Made by a program: the position numbers and the translations under genes
In this document: positions 16,635 through 23,439 of the stretch, piece after piece
Layout: each line of letters starts with the position of its first letter
How positions within the stretch are numbered: position 1 is the first letter of the stretch
The notes under the pieces: model-generated
What the model saw: the letters and a program-made list of their open reading frames with translations, nothing else
Databases searched by the model: none
What the model was told of the DNA's origin: nothing
Source: an uncultured Lachnospiraceae bacterium
GTDB lineage: Bacteria > Bacillota_A > Clostridia > Lachnospirales > Lachnospiraceae
NCBI GenBank assembly: GCA_947564305.1
Contig: CANOBT010000082.1
Span: forward strand, 1 to 23,439
Direction of reading: 5' to 3'
DNA length: 23,439 nucleotides

Positions 16635-17798
16635 ATGGTCAGAATGTGTCCTATATGTAATTCTTTAGAGAGCAGACATTTAAAACATATGGAAATGGAG
16701 ATTTCTGATCGCGTGTGTTTGCCGAAAAGCTATGACATTGTTGCATGCAGTCAATGTGGGTTTACATATGCGAAACCAGAGGGGGGGGTGACGCAGGAAA
16801 ATTATAATGAATATTATAGTAAGAGTAATGATTACAGTGATGAAAAAATAAGAGTTAAACTTAATAAGGAACTGGATTTTGCCAGGGTAAAAATAATTAA
16901 AAAGTATATTCCGTTGGATACTTTAATTCTGGATATTGGCTGTGGTAATGGAGACTTTCTTGCAGAATTGAAAGAAAATAATTACGAAAGATTAACAGGA
17001 ATTGATCCGGGTGAAAATTCTGTAAAGGTGGTAAAAAAACGCGGTATTTATGCGCAGACGGGCAATATTTTTGACGCCGGATCAGAAAAGGAAAAATACG
17101 ATCTTGTATGCTGCACGGCAGTATTAGAACACATATATGATTTGAAAGGATGCATAGAGAAACTGAAAAGGAGACTAAAGGGTCCAGGCTCCAGGATATT
17201 TGTGGACGTTCCGGGAATGGAAGGAATTAACGAATATCTGGCTATGCCGGCGGAACATTTTAACTGTGAACATATCAATTATTTCACTTTCCAATCTTTG
17301 GATAATCTGTTTTCTGTGAATGGATTTAAAAGAATCAGTGAAAAAGAAGATTACTATGTCTTTTTAAAGGAAAAGAGTGTTCCGACATTAAGTATTGGAG
17401 CTGTATATGAATGGATTGATACAATGCATGGAGATATAAAGAAAGATACGGAGAGCGAAAAGGCGATTTTGCAGTATTTTTCGGTAATTGAAAAGAAATT
17501 GGCGAATCAAAAGGAGATGTTGAAAGCAGTCCTGATGAAAGAAAAGAGAATTGTTGTATGGGGAGGAGGAAACTACGCTTTTCAGATGTTGTCATCGTTG
17601 CCTGAAATAAAGGAAAAAATAGATTATTTTATTGACAGCAATCATAATAAGATTGGCAGCAAAATTATAGGGAAAACAGTGAGAAGCATTGATGCGATAC
17701 CGAAAGATGGAACTTTGGTTGTGATATGTTCTATGAATTATGCGGAAGAAATGGCAGCGGAGTGCGGGAAAAAAGCGGTACGTTACTATATTTATTAA
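16635..17798 (+). CDS. SAM-dependent sugar C-methyltransferase-like protein
   Basis: The 387-residue product has the three-part build of NovU/TylCIII/TcaB9-type sugar C-methyltransferases. An N-terminal zinc domain carries CPIC (5-8) and CSQC (38-41). The SAM fold has ILDIGCGNGDF (98-108) and the active-site-like CEHINYF (211-217). A C-terminal Rossmann-like domain has VVWGGGNYAF (307-316) and YFIDSNHNKIGSK. Known members methylate a carbon next to a keto group of a dTDP-sugar. Here the substrate is presumably the CDP-linked or branch ketone. AGGAGG lies before the ATG. A run of eight G at 16781-16788, encoding the Gly-Gly linker after the zinc domain, could mispair and switch the gene off. 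Confidence 0.85.
   Translation: MVRMCPICNSLESRHLKHMEMEISDRVCLPKSYDIVACSQCGFTYAKPEGGVTQENYNEYYSKSNDYSDEKIRVKLNKELDFARVKIIKKYIPLDTLILDIGCGNGDFLAELKENNYERLTGIDPGENSVKVVKKRGIYAQTGNIFDAGSEKEKYDLVCCTAVLEHIYDLKGCIEKLKRRLKGPGSRIFVDVPGMEGINEYLAMPAEHFNCEHINYFTFQSLDNLFSVNGFKRISEKEDYYVFLKEKSVPTLSIGAVYEWIDTMHGDIKKDTESEKAILQYFSVIEKKLANQKEMLKAVLMKEKRIVVWGGGNYAFQMLSSLPEIKEKIDYFIDSNHNKIGSKIIGKTVRSIDAIPKDGTLVVICSMNYAEEMAAECGKKAVRYYIY
16781..16788 (+). repeat. G8 homopolymer inside the methyltransferase gene
   Basis: Eight consecutive G lie in the coding frame (GAG GGG GGG GTG; Glu-Gly-Gly-Val) about 146 bases after the start codon. Long G runs are rare in AT-leaning coding DNA and are classic slippage tracts in surface-glycan genes of other bacteria. 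Loss or gain of one G would truncate the protein before its SAM domain. Confidence 0.7.
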
Positions 17799-17828
17799 AG
17801 GGAACCTGTGTGGTGAAAGGTAATTTGA

Positions 17829-18746
17829 ATGAAAGCAGTCATTGTTACAGGAGCAACCTCCATGCTGGGGATTGCAACCATACAAAAATGTATAGAAAAT
17901 AATGTCAGGGTCACAGCTTTGTCAAGGAGAAACAGTCGGCGAAAAAAGTATTTGCCGCAGTCTGCGCTTTTGTCACTAACAGAGTGTGATCTTAATGCGT
18001 TGAACGAAATAACTTTGCCAGAAGAAAACTATGATGTGTTCTATCATTTTGGTTGGGGCTTTACAGACAGGAGCACCAGAGATGATCCGGTCCTGCAAAG
18101 TAAAAATATAAAATACACGCTTGATGCAGTACAGATGGCACATAAGTATGGTTGTAAAAAATTTGTGGGGGCAGGGTCTCAGGCAGAATATGGATTTCAT
18201 AATGAAATGATTACAGAAAATACGTCTGTGAGGCCGGAAGTATGCTATGGATATACAAAATACGCGGCGGGAAAGCTGGCAGAAAAGCTTTGTGATCGCT
18301 TGGGGATTATTTGCATATGGACAAGAACATTCAGCGTGTATGGAAAATATGATGGTGAGAATACAATGATATCCTATGCACTTCGACAATATAGAAAAGG
18401 ACAATCTGCCAGTTTTTCTTCAGGGATGCAGATGTGGGATTTTCTTTTTGAGGAAGATGCGGGAGAATATTTTTATTTGTTAGGAGAAAAGACAGATAGA
18501 AGCATCGTAGTAAATGTAGCCTCGGGGAATGCGAAACTATTGCGAGAATACATAAAAGAAATGGCAGATGCGTTAAATGGAAAAAATGAAGGCAGGCCAT
18601 TCCAGTATGAATTAGAGGAATCGACAAATATGTTCTTAAATGGTATTTATCCAAATGTAGACAGATTACGTGAAATAACAGGATATATACCACAGATTAA
18701 TTTTGTTGAAGGGATAAAAAGAATTTGGGAATATGATCCTGGCTGA
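17829..18746 (+). CDS. NAD(P)-dependent epimerase/dehydratase-family 4-ketoreductase (RfbJ/YerF-like)
   Basis: The 305-residue product is an extended SDR with VTGATSMLG (6-14), the catalytic-type GAGSQAEYG (114-122) and Y140-x3-K144 (CYGYTKYAAG). The blocks RTFSVYGKYDGENTMI and WDFLFEEDAGEYFYLL resemble abequose synthase RfbJ and the yersiniose reductase YerF. Those enzymes reduce the C-4 ketone, or the ketone on the C-4 branch, of a CDP-3,6-dideoxyhexose. With rfbFGH and the YerE-like gene upstream it is a natural last step of the nucleotide-sugar pathway. GAAAGG precedes the ATG. It is the last clear sugar-forming gene of the run. Confidence 0.82.
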   Translation: MKAVIVTGATSMLGIATIQKCIENNVRVTALSRRNSRRKKYLPQSALLSLTECDLNALNEITLPEENYDVFYHFGWGFTDRSTRDDPVLQSKNIKYTLDAVQMAHKYGCKKFVGAGSQAEYGFHNEMITENTSVRPEVCYGYTKYAAGKLAEKLCDRLGIICIWTRTFSVYGKYDGENTMISYALRQYRKGQSASFSSGMQMWDFLFEEDAGEYFYLLGEKTDRSIVVNVASGNAKLLREYIKEMADALNGKNEGRPFQYELEESTNMFLNGIYPNVDRLREITGYIPQINFVEGIKRIWEYDPG

Positions 18747-18850
18747 AATATTCCAATACTGCCAGCAGAATCAGAATATTAAGTATATATATCTTATTTT
18801 ATAAATCATTGTATAGAATCGAGTGAAGAAAGGAATCACAGATCAGAATC
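18747..18850 (+). other. AT-rich intergenic gap
   Basis: This 104-base gap separates the sugar-forming genes from the transferase group. It is very AT-rich in the middle (tatatata-type sequence) and could hold a weak promoter, but I see no pair of good -35/-10 hexamers and no clear terminator hairpin. AAAGGA lies about 16 bases before the next ATG. Confidence 0.4.
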
Positions 18851-20587
18851 ATGGATGAAAATAAAAAGCAGATATTGAACATGATAGAAGCGGGAAATTA
18901 TGAAAAGGCTGAAGAGTTTTTTCGGAAAAGTAAAGCAGAGAATAACTGGTATGATGATGTTGCGGCGATCCTGGATGCGACGATTGGAGAATATTACGAA
19001 GACCGTACGCGGGTATGGGAGGCGATTCGGAATGGTTTGATGCATAACTGCAGAAATTACGAACTGTATGTGATGTTGGGGAATTATTATCTGCCTGAAA
19101 ATCCGAATCAGGCCTGGCTTTGCTATGAAAATGCATTGTTCTATTGCAATATAGAAGAGGATAAAACAGTTATCAGACAGTTGCAGCACCAGCTGGAAGA
19201 ACAGTTTTCTGTTACTGTGAATAAAACTTCGATTGTAATTTTGTCGTATAATCTGTTGGAATATACAAGACTGTGTATAGACAGCATTCGTATGACAACG
19301 CCGGATTCTGCAAGGGAAATCATTGTGGTGGATAATGGTTCCCAGGATGGAAGCGTAGAATGGCTGAGAGGACAAAAGGATATTGTTCTGGTGGAAAATG
19401 AAAAGAACATGGGATTTCCAGCAGGATGTAATCAGGGGATTGTTGCTGGTTCGGAGGGGTCCGATGTTTTTTTACTGAACAACGATACGGTTTTGCCGGC
19501 AAATGCATTGTTCTGGCTGCGGATGGGGCTGTATGAACAGGATGCAATTGGAACAGTTGGAAGTGTGACAAATTATGCCCATAATCAAACCGTAGTTGAC
19601 GGAGTAAATGATGCAGATGAATTACTTGCTTTTGGAGAGAAGACAAATATTCCGATGAAATATCCTTATGAGGACAGGCTGTATCTGATTGGCTTTGCGC
19701 TTTTGATCAGACGCTCTGTGATAAAAAAAGCAGGAATGTTGGATGAGCGTTTTTCTCCGGGAAATTCCGAGGATCTGGATTATGGCCTTCGGGTTTTGAT
19801 GTCCGGTTATCGGAATGTTTTATGTAAAAACAGTTTTATTGTTCATTTTGGGAGTAAATCTTTTGGAAAAGATCTGGAGAAATATGCAGTTGCTGTACAT
19901 GATAATTTTCAGAAATTAAATGAAAAATGGGGATTTGATGTAGGATATTATTCATTTTGGCGGGAAGAATTGATCAGCCTGATTGAAGAGCCGATGGAGA
20001 AAAACATGCGTCTTTTGGATATTGGCTGTGGCTGCGGCGCTTTGATGGCGCGGGTCAGAAGTGTCTATCCTAATATGGAGGTATATGGCGTGGAAATGGT
20101 TCCGGAAGTGGCAAGGTTTGCTTCCTGCATGGGAACGGTTTTATGCGGGGATGTGGAAGCGTTGAATTTTCCATGGGAAGAAGATTTTTTTGATTATATT
20201 GTCATGGGAGATGTACTGGAACATTTGATGACTCCGGAAAAGCTGCTGATGAGACTTCGGAAACATCTGAAGACGGATGGCCATATTATTGTAAGTATAC
20301 CTAATATGAAGCATTATTCAGTGATGATTCCTCTGCTGAAGAGCGATGAGTTTTCATACAGTGATGCGGGTATACTGGACAAAACACATGTGAAGATGTA
20401 TACTGGTGTAGAAATTCAGAAGTTATTACTACGTTGCGGCTACAAGATTGAATGCCTCAATTATACAATGGTGGGAAAACCTGATGAAAAGGAAGATGCG
20501 ATCATTGATCTGTTGAATTCTCTTATGGAGATACCTTCCAGGGAATCGTTTCTGGCATATCAGTATATTCTGAAGGCATCAAAATAA
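18851..20587 (+). CDS. Helical repeat + GT2 glycosyltransferase + methyltransferase fusion
   Basis: The product has 578 residues. Residues 1-120 are TPR-like (CRNYELYVMLGNYYLPENPN). Residues 126-345 are a GT2 domain with SIVILSYN, VVDNGSQDGSVEWL and LNNDT (209-213) as the metal site, plus MLDERFSPGNSEDLDYGLR. Residues 385-560 are a class I SAM methyltransferase with an intact LLDIGCGCGAL (388-398) and MGDVLEHLMTPEKL. It is a clear paralogue of the 5869-8589 gene, but keeps the acidic SAM residue lost there and lacks its C-terminal GT domain. It could add a sugar and methylate it. Donor, acceptor and methyl position are unknown. Such fusions occur in S-layer, flagellin and capsule glycosylation loci. 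Confidence 0.87.
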   Translation: MDENKKQILNMIEAGNYEKAEEFFRKSKAENNWYDDVAAILDATIGEYYEDRTRVWEAIRNGLMHNCRNYELYVMLGNYYLPENPNQAWLCYENALFYCNIEEDKTVIRQLQHQLEEQFSVTVNKTSIVILSYNLLEYTRLCIDSIRMTTPDSAREIIVVDNGSQDGSVEWLRGQKDIVLVENEKNMGFPAGCNQGIVAGSEGSDVFLLNNDTVLPANALFWLRMGLYEQDAIGTVGSVTNYAHNQTVVDGVNDADELLAFGEKTNIPMKYPYEDRLYLIGFALLIRRSVIKKAGMLDERFSPGNSEDLDYGLRVLMSGYRNVLCKNSFIVHFGSKSFGKDLEKYAVAVHDNFQKLNEKWGFDVGYYSFWREELISLIEEPMEKNMRLLDIGCGCGALMARVRSVYPNMEVYGVEMVPEVARFASCMGTVLCGDVEALNFPWEEDFFDYIVMGDVLEHLMTPEKLLMRLRKHLKTDGHIIVSIPNMKHYSVMIPLLKSDEFSYSDAGILDKTHVKMYTGVEIQKLLLRCGYKIECLNYTMVGKPDEKEDAIIDLLNSLMEIPSRESFLAYQYILKASK

Positions 20588-20628
20588 GAGGATTTCTTCG
20601 ATTACACTCTGTATTGGTCAGGAAGGAG

Positions 20629-21744
20629 ATGTCTGAAATTTTGAATGAACGCCAGATTGCTTTTATTACATGCGTGAACGACGAAGAGGAATATGCCGAA
20701 TGCAGATATTATCTGGACAGGTTGTATGTTCCGAAAGGATACAGCAGGGACATCATCAGTATACGGGAGGCGCCGTCTATGACAGCCGGTTATAATGCCG
20801 GTATGAAGAGCTCAGACGCAAAATACAAGGTGTACCTGCATCAGGATGTTTTTGTGAAAAATGTTACTTTTATTGAGGATTTGTTGTCTGTATTTGCGTG
20901 TGATGAACGGATTGGTCTGCTTGGCGTAATTGGAAAAAGAAATACAGGGACGAAAATTGCAGAGCTTACTTTGTGGGACTCTGGAAAGATCGATGATAAT
21001 ATCAGATCGCTGAGTTTTGACATTCCATCCAGGGAAAAAAACTTTGAAGAGGTAAAGACCCTGGATGGGCTTTTGCTGGCAACACAATATGATCTTCCAT
21101 GGAGGGAGGATATTTTCGACGGTTGGGATTTTTATGATCTTTCGCAGTGTATGGAATTTATAAAAGCAGGTTACAAAGTTGCTGTTCCCTAGCAGGAGGA
21201 AGCCTGGTGTTATCATGATGCGCTGTGCGCCAGTCTGACGGCATATTCCAGATATTACAGACTGTTTTCAAAAGAGTATACCGGAATGAACGGCTTTGTG
21301 TCTCGGGAAAATGAGATAGACTGGCAGATCTATGAGAGAGAGGATGAGCAGGCACATATAAGAGAAATGCTGGGAAAGAGAATGGAAGAACTTTTTACCT
21401 TTGGGAAAAAAGAAGAACTGAGAAATCTGTTTCGGGAGTGGGGGGTTCAGAATGAATTATGTTTGGGAGAGTATTGTTCCATAATTTCCATAGATCTGAT
21501 GGAAGAAGAAAAACGGTCAGAACCGTGTTTTTGGGTTGATGGTATGTCGGCAGCGCAGTTATTGTACAAACTGCGGTCTTTGAAATACGCATTAAAAAGA
21601 ATAGAATATGGGGCGGATGTTCTGGAAAAAGAATGGATACAGGAAAATTTCTCAAAATATGCAGTATGGGATGTTTGCGGGCGTTATGTTATGTATAAAG
21701 ACAGGGTCTGCAAGTCGTTAGGAAAATTTTATGAAGACAGATGA
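20629..21744 (+). pseudogene. StrF-like (Glyco_tranf_2_5) glycosyltransferase with in-frame amber stop
   Basis: The gene reads as one 372-codon frame except for TAG at 21190-21192. Both sides align along their length with the intact next gene: CVNDEEEYAECRYYL, APSMTAGYNAGMKSSDAKYK, YLHQDVFVKNVTFIEDLL, then GMSAAQLLYKLRSLKYALKR after the stop. The neighbour has TGG (Trp) where this has TAG, so one base change explains the break. The family resembles the StrF/PF13712 GT-A-like group, whose exact reaction is unclear. AGGAAGGAG abuts the ATG at 20629, which is too close; a TTG at 20641 (aligned with the neighbour's start) is a better-spaced alternative. The truncated 5' product would lack the C-terminal half. 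Confidence 0.8.
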
Positions 21745-22822
21745 GAAAAAGATCGTTTTTATTATATGTGTGAATGATGAAGAAGAGTACACTGAATGCA
21801 GATATTACCTAAATGATTTGCGCGTCCCGGAAGGATATACGGTAGACGTGTTAAAAATAGAAGGCGCGCCGTCTATGGCGGCAGGTTATAACGTCGGAAT
21901 GAAAAATTCGGATGCAAAATATAAAGTGTATATGCACCAGGATGTTTTTATCATAAATGAAAATTTCATAGAAGATATACTGAAGATATTTGCCGGTGAC
22001 AGGCAGATCGGACTTTTGGGTATGGTTGGGAACAGGGATATTGGAACAACAGCGTTTGATGTTCAGATATGGGATTTGGGGGCGATTATTGACTGTAGAA
22101 TGCCATGGAAAAGTCCGATTTCTTCCAAAGAAGAGATTGTCTCAGAAGCACAGGCGGTGGATGGACTTTTAATTGCAACGCAATATGATTTGCCGTGGAG
22201 AGAAGATATTTTTGACGGATGGCATTTCTATGATATTTCTCAGTGTATGGAATTTAAAAAAGCAGGATATAAGGTCGCTGTTCCATGGCAGGAAAATCCA
22301 TGGTGTGATCATGATAATTTGCCTTGCGGTATAATCGCATATTATGATTATTATGAATTGTTCGTTGATGAATATGCTGAATTGACGGAAATTCCGAAAA
22401 AAAGAGGCGATAAATTACCTTCCTATAAAAAAGAAAAGGAATATATGTTGTTGTTGGAAACAATAAAAAATGAATTGGAACAGCTTATCACACTGGGGAC
22501 GTTGGAAGCCAGAATACAGCTGCGGAATCTGTTTCGGGATTTTAACATACAGGGAACATTTGAATTGATGGAATATGAGTCGATTGCCTGTATTGATGAA
22601 ACAGAAGAGTGCAGCCAGTCAGAACTAAAATTATGGGATGAGGGCATGTCGGCAGCTCAATTGGTATTGAAGTGGCGTGCTTTGAAATATGCTTTAAAAA
22701 GAATAGCGTATAAAGAGGATAATTGTCTGATGAGAAATTGGGTGTGGAAGAATTATTCCCGGTATGCTGTTGAAGATATAAGTTTCCGTTATAGTTTGGC
22801 GCTGGATAGGGTCTTGAGGTAA
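21731..22822 (+). CDS. StrF-like (Glyco_tranf_2_5) glycosyltransferase
   Basis: This 363-residue protein is the intact tandem paralogue of the previous gene, whose 3' end it overlaps by 14 bases. It has KIVFIICVNDEEEY at the front, MAAGYNVGMKNSDAKYKVYM and HQDVFIINENFIEDIL (the DxF-type acidic site). LDGLL-like AVDGLLIATQYDLPWREDIF and VAVPWQENPWCDHDN follow; these His/Asp-rich segments are family-typical. The C-terminal third is helical. It is presumably a cytoplasmic transferase that adds one residue of the glycan; the donor is unknown. AGGAAA precedes the ATG. Confidence 0.85.
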   Translation: MKTDEKKIVFIICVNDEEEYTECRYYLNDLRVPEGYTVDVLKIEGAPSMAAGYNVGMKNSDAKYKVYMHQDVFIINENFIEDILKIFAGDRQIGLLGMVGNRDIGTTAFDVQIWDLGAIIDCRMPWKSPISSKEEIVSEAQAVDGLLIATQYDLPWREDIFDGWHFYDISQCMEFKKAGYKVAVPWQENPWCDHDNLPCGIIAYYDYYELFVDEYAELTEIPKKRGDKLPSYKKEKEYMLLLETIKNELEQLITLGTLEARIQLRNLFRDFNIQGTFELMEYESIACIDETEECSQSELKLWDEGMSAAQLVLKWRALKYALKRIAYKEDNCLMRNWVWKNYSRYAVEDISFRYSLALDRVLR

Positions 22823-22909
22823 ATTTACGTACGTTTTACAGGCTGGGATTATCTTAATAAAAAAGAAACATGGATGGAAGAAGAAAAGAAGGGAAAATTT
22901 GCCGGAACC

Positions 22910-23439
22910 ATGGACGATAAGAAAGTGGAAATACAGAACTTCATAGTAAATCAGGATTATGAAAAGGCAGATAAGCTATTGATGCAATATAGAGACCAAT
23001 TCGGATGGTACGATGATACAGCAGCAATACTGGATGCCGCTATTGGAGAATATTATGGAGACCGGATACGTGTATGGAGAGCAATAAGACAAGGACTGAT
23101 GCACAACTGCAGGAATTATGAACTGTACATAATGCTGGGAAATTATTATCTTCCAGAGAATCCAAATCAGTCTTTTCTATGTTATGAAAACGCACTGTTT
23201 TACTGCGATATTTCGGAAGATAAAAAAGCAATAGAAGAATTATTACTTCAGATAAAAGAACATTATAATATTTGTGTAAATAAAACTGCTATTGTCATTT
23301 TGTCCTATAATCTGTTGGAATATACCAAATTGTGTATAAACAGTATTCGCATGACAACGCCGGAGTACGCAAGGGAAATTGTTGTGGTAGATAATGGATC
23401 CAGGGATGGCAGTGTGGAATGGCTGAGAGAACAAAATGA
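22910..23439 (+). CDS. Helical repeat + GT2 glycosyltransferase (cut by the window end)
   Basis: The frame is open to the last base. The first 116 or so residues match the 18851 gene closely (MHNCRNYELYIMLGNYYLPE and CYENALFYC). GT2 motifs begin next: TAIVILSYNLLEYTKLCI and VVVDNGSRDGSVEWLREQ. I chose the ATG at 22910 (MDDKKVEIQNF) because it aligns with the paralogue's start; an in-frame ATG at 22874 would add 12 residues. It is the third copy of this architecture in the window. Whether it also carries a methyltransferase domain cannot be seen. Confidence 0.82.
   Translation, partial: MDDKKVEIQNFIVNQDYEKADKLLMQYRDQFGWYDDTAAILDAAIGEYYGDRIRVWRAIRQGLMHNCRNYELYIMLGNYYLPENPNQSFLCYENALFYCDISEDKKAIEELLLQIKEHYNICVNKTAIVILSYNLLEYTKLCINSIRMTTPEYAREIVVVDNGSRDGSVEWLREQN

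Noticed and set aside
18747..18850. Promoter in the AT-rich gap before the second transferase group
   Set aside because: Several TATA-like strings occur but none is paired with a reasonable -35 at proper spacing.

Overview
The window is a polysaccharide / glycoconjugate biosynthesis locus from a low-GC Gram-positive bacterium. AT-leaning codon use, strong AAGGAG/GGAGG ribosome binding sites, tightly packed co-directional genes and an ISL3-type insertion sequence fit a Clostridia / Lachnospiraceae-like genome. The organism call is inference from style, not from a marker gene. I saw no tRNA, rRNA or CRISPR array.

Left flank (1-2750). An ISL3-family insertion sequence covers 1-1184. Its right-hand end is in the window and its other end lies outside. 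The transposase is split by a frame change at an A8 run. Next comes a minus-strand DUF1919-type exopolysaccharide protein (1254-2171), the tail of a lost upstream gene (2168-2353), and a non-coding stretch holding a decayed plus-strand reading frame (2341-2728).

Main cluster (2747-18746, all plus strand). A DegT-family sugar aminotransferase comes first. A textbook sigma-A promoter (3921-3948) then precedes a long run of overlapping or closely spaced genes. Three of these are the CDP-3,6-dideoxyhexose enzymes rfbF (glucose-1-phosphate cytidylyltransferase), rfbG (CDP-glucose 4,6-dehydratase) and rfbH (3-dehydrase, with His replacing the PLP lysine). A large three-part glycosyltransferase sits between rfbG and rfbH. 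Then follows an unusual set: an HMGL-type (pyruvate) aldolase with an extra C-terminal domain, a 3-dehydroquinate-synthase-like cyclase, an FGGY sugar kinase and a thiamine-diphosphate enzyme of the acetolactate synthase / YerE type. After these come a FabG-like reductase, a sugar C-methyltransferase and an RfbJ/YerF-like reductase. My reading is that CDP-4-keto-3,6-dideoxyglucose is given a carbon branch by the ThDP enzyme. The aldolase, kinase and cyclase would build that branch, or a carbocyclic part of it, by logic that parallels DAHP to dehydroquinate. The reductases and C-methyltransferase would finish the sugar. The precise product is unknown.

Right flank (18851-23439). A transferase module is repeated: a helical/TPR-like + GT2 + methyltransferase gene, two tandem StrF-like (Glyco_tranf_2_5) genes, and the start of another TPR-like + GT2 gene cut by the window end. 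The first StrF-like gene carries a single in-frame amber codon where its neighbour has Trp. No flippase, polymerase, ABC exporter or initiating phosphoglycosyltransferase is visible, so the locus continues outside the window or serves a different acceptor such as a glycosylated surface protein or flagellin.
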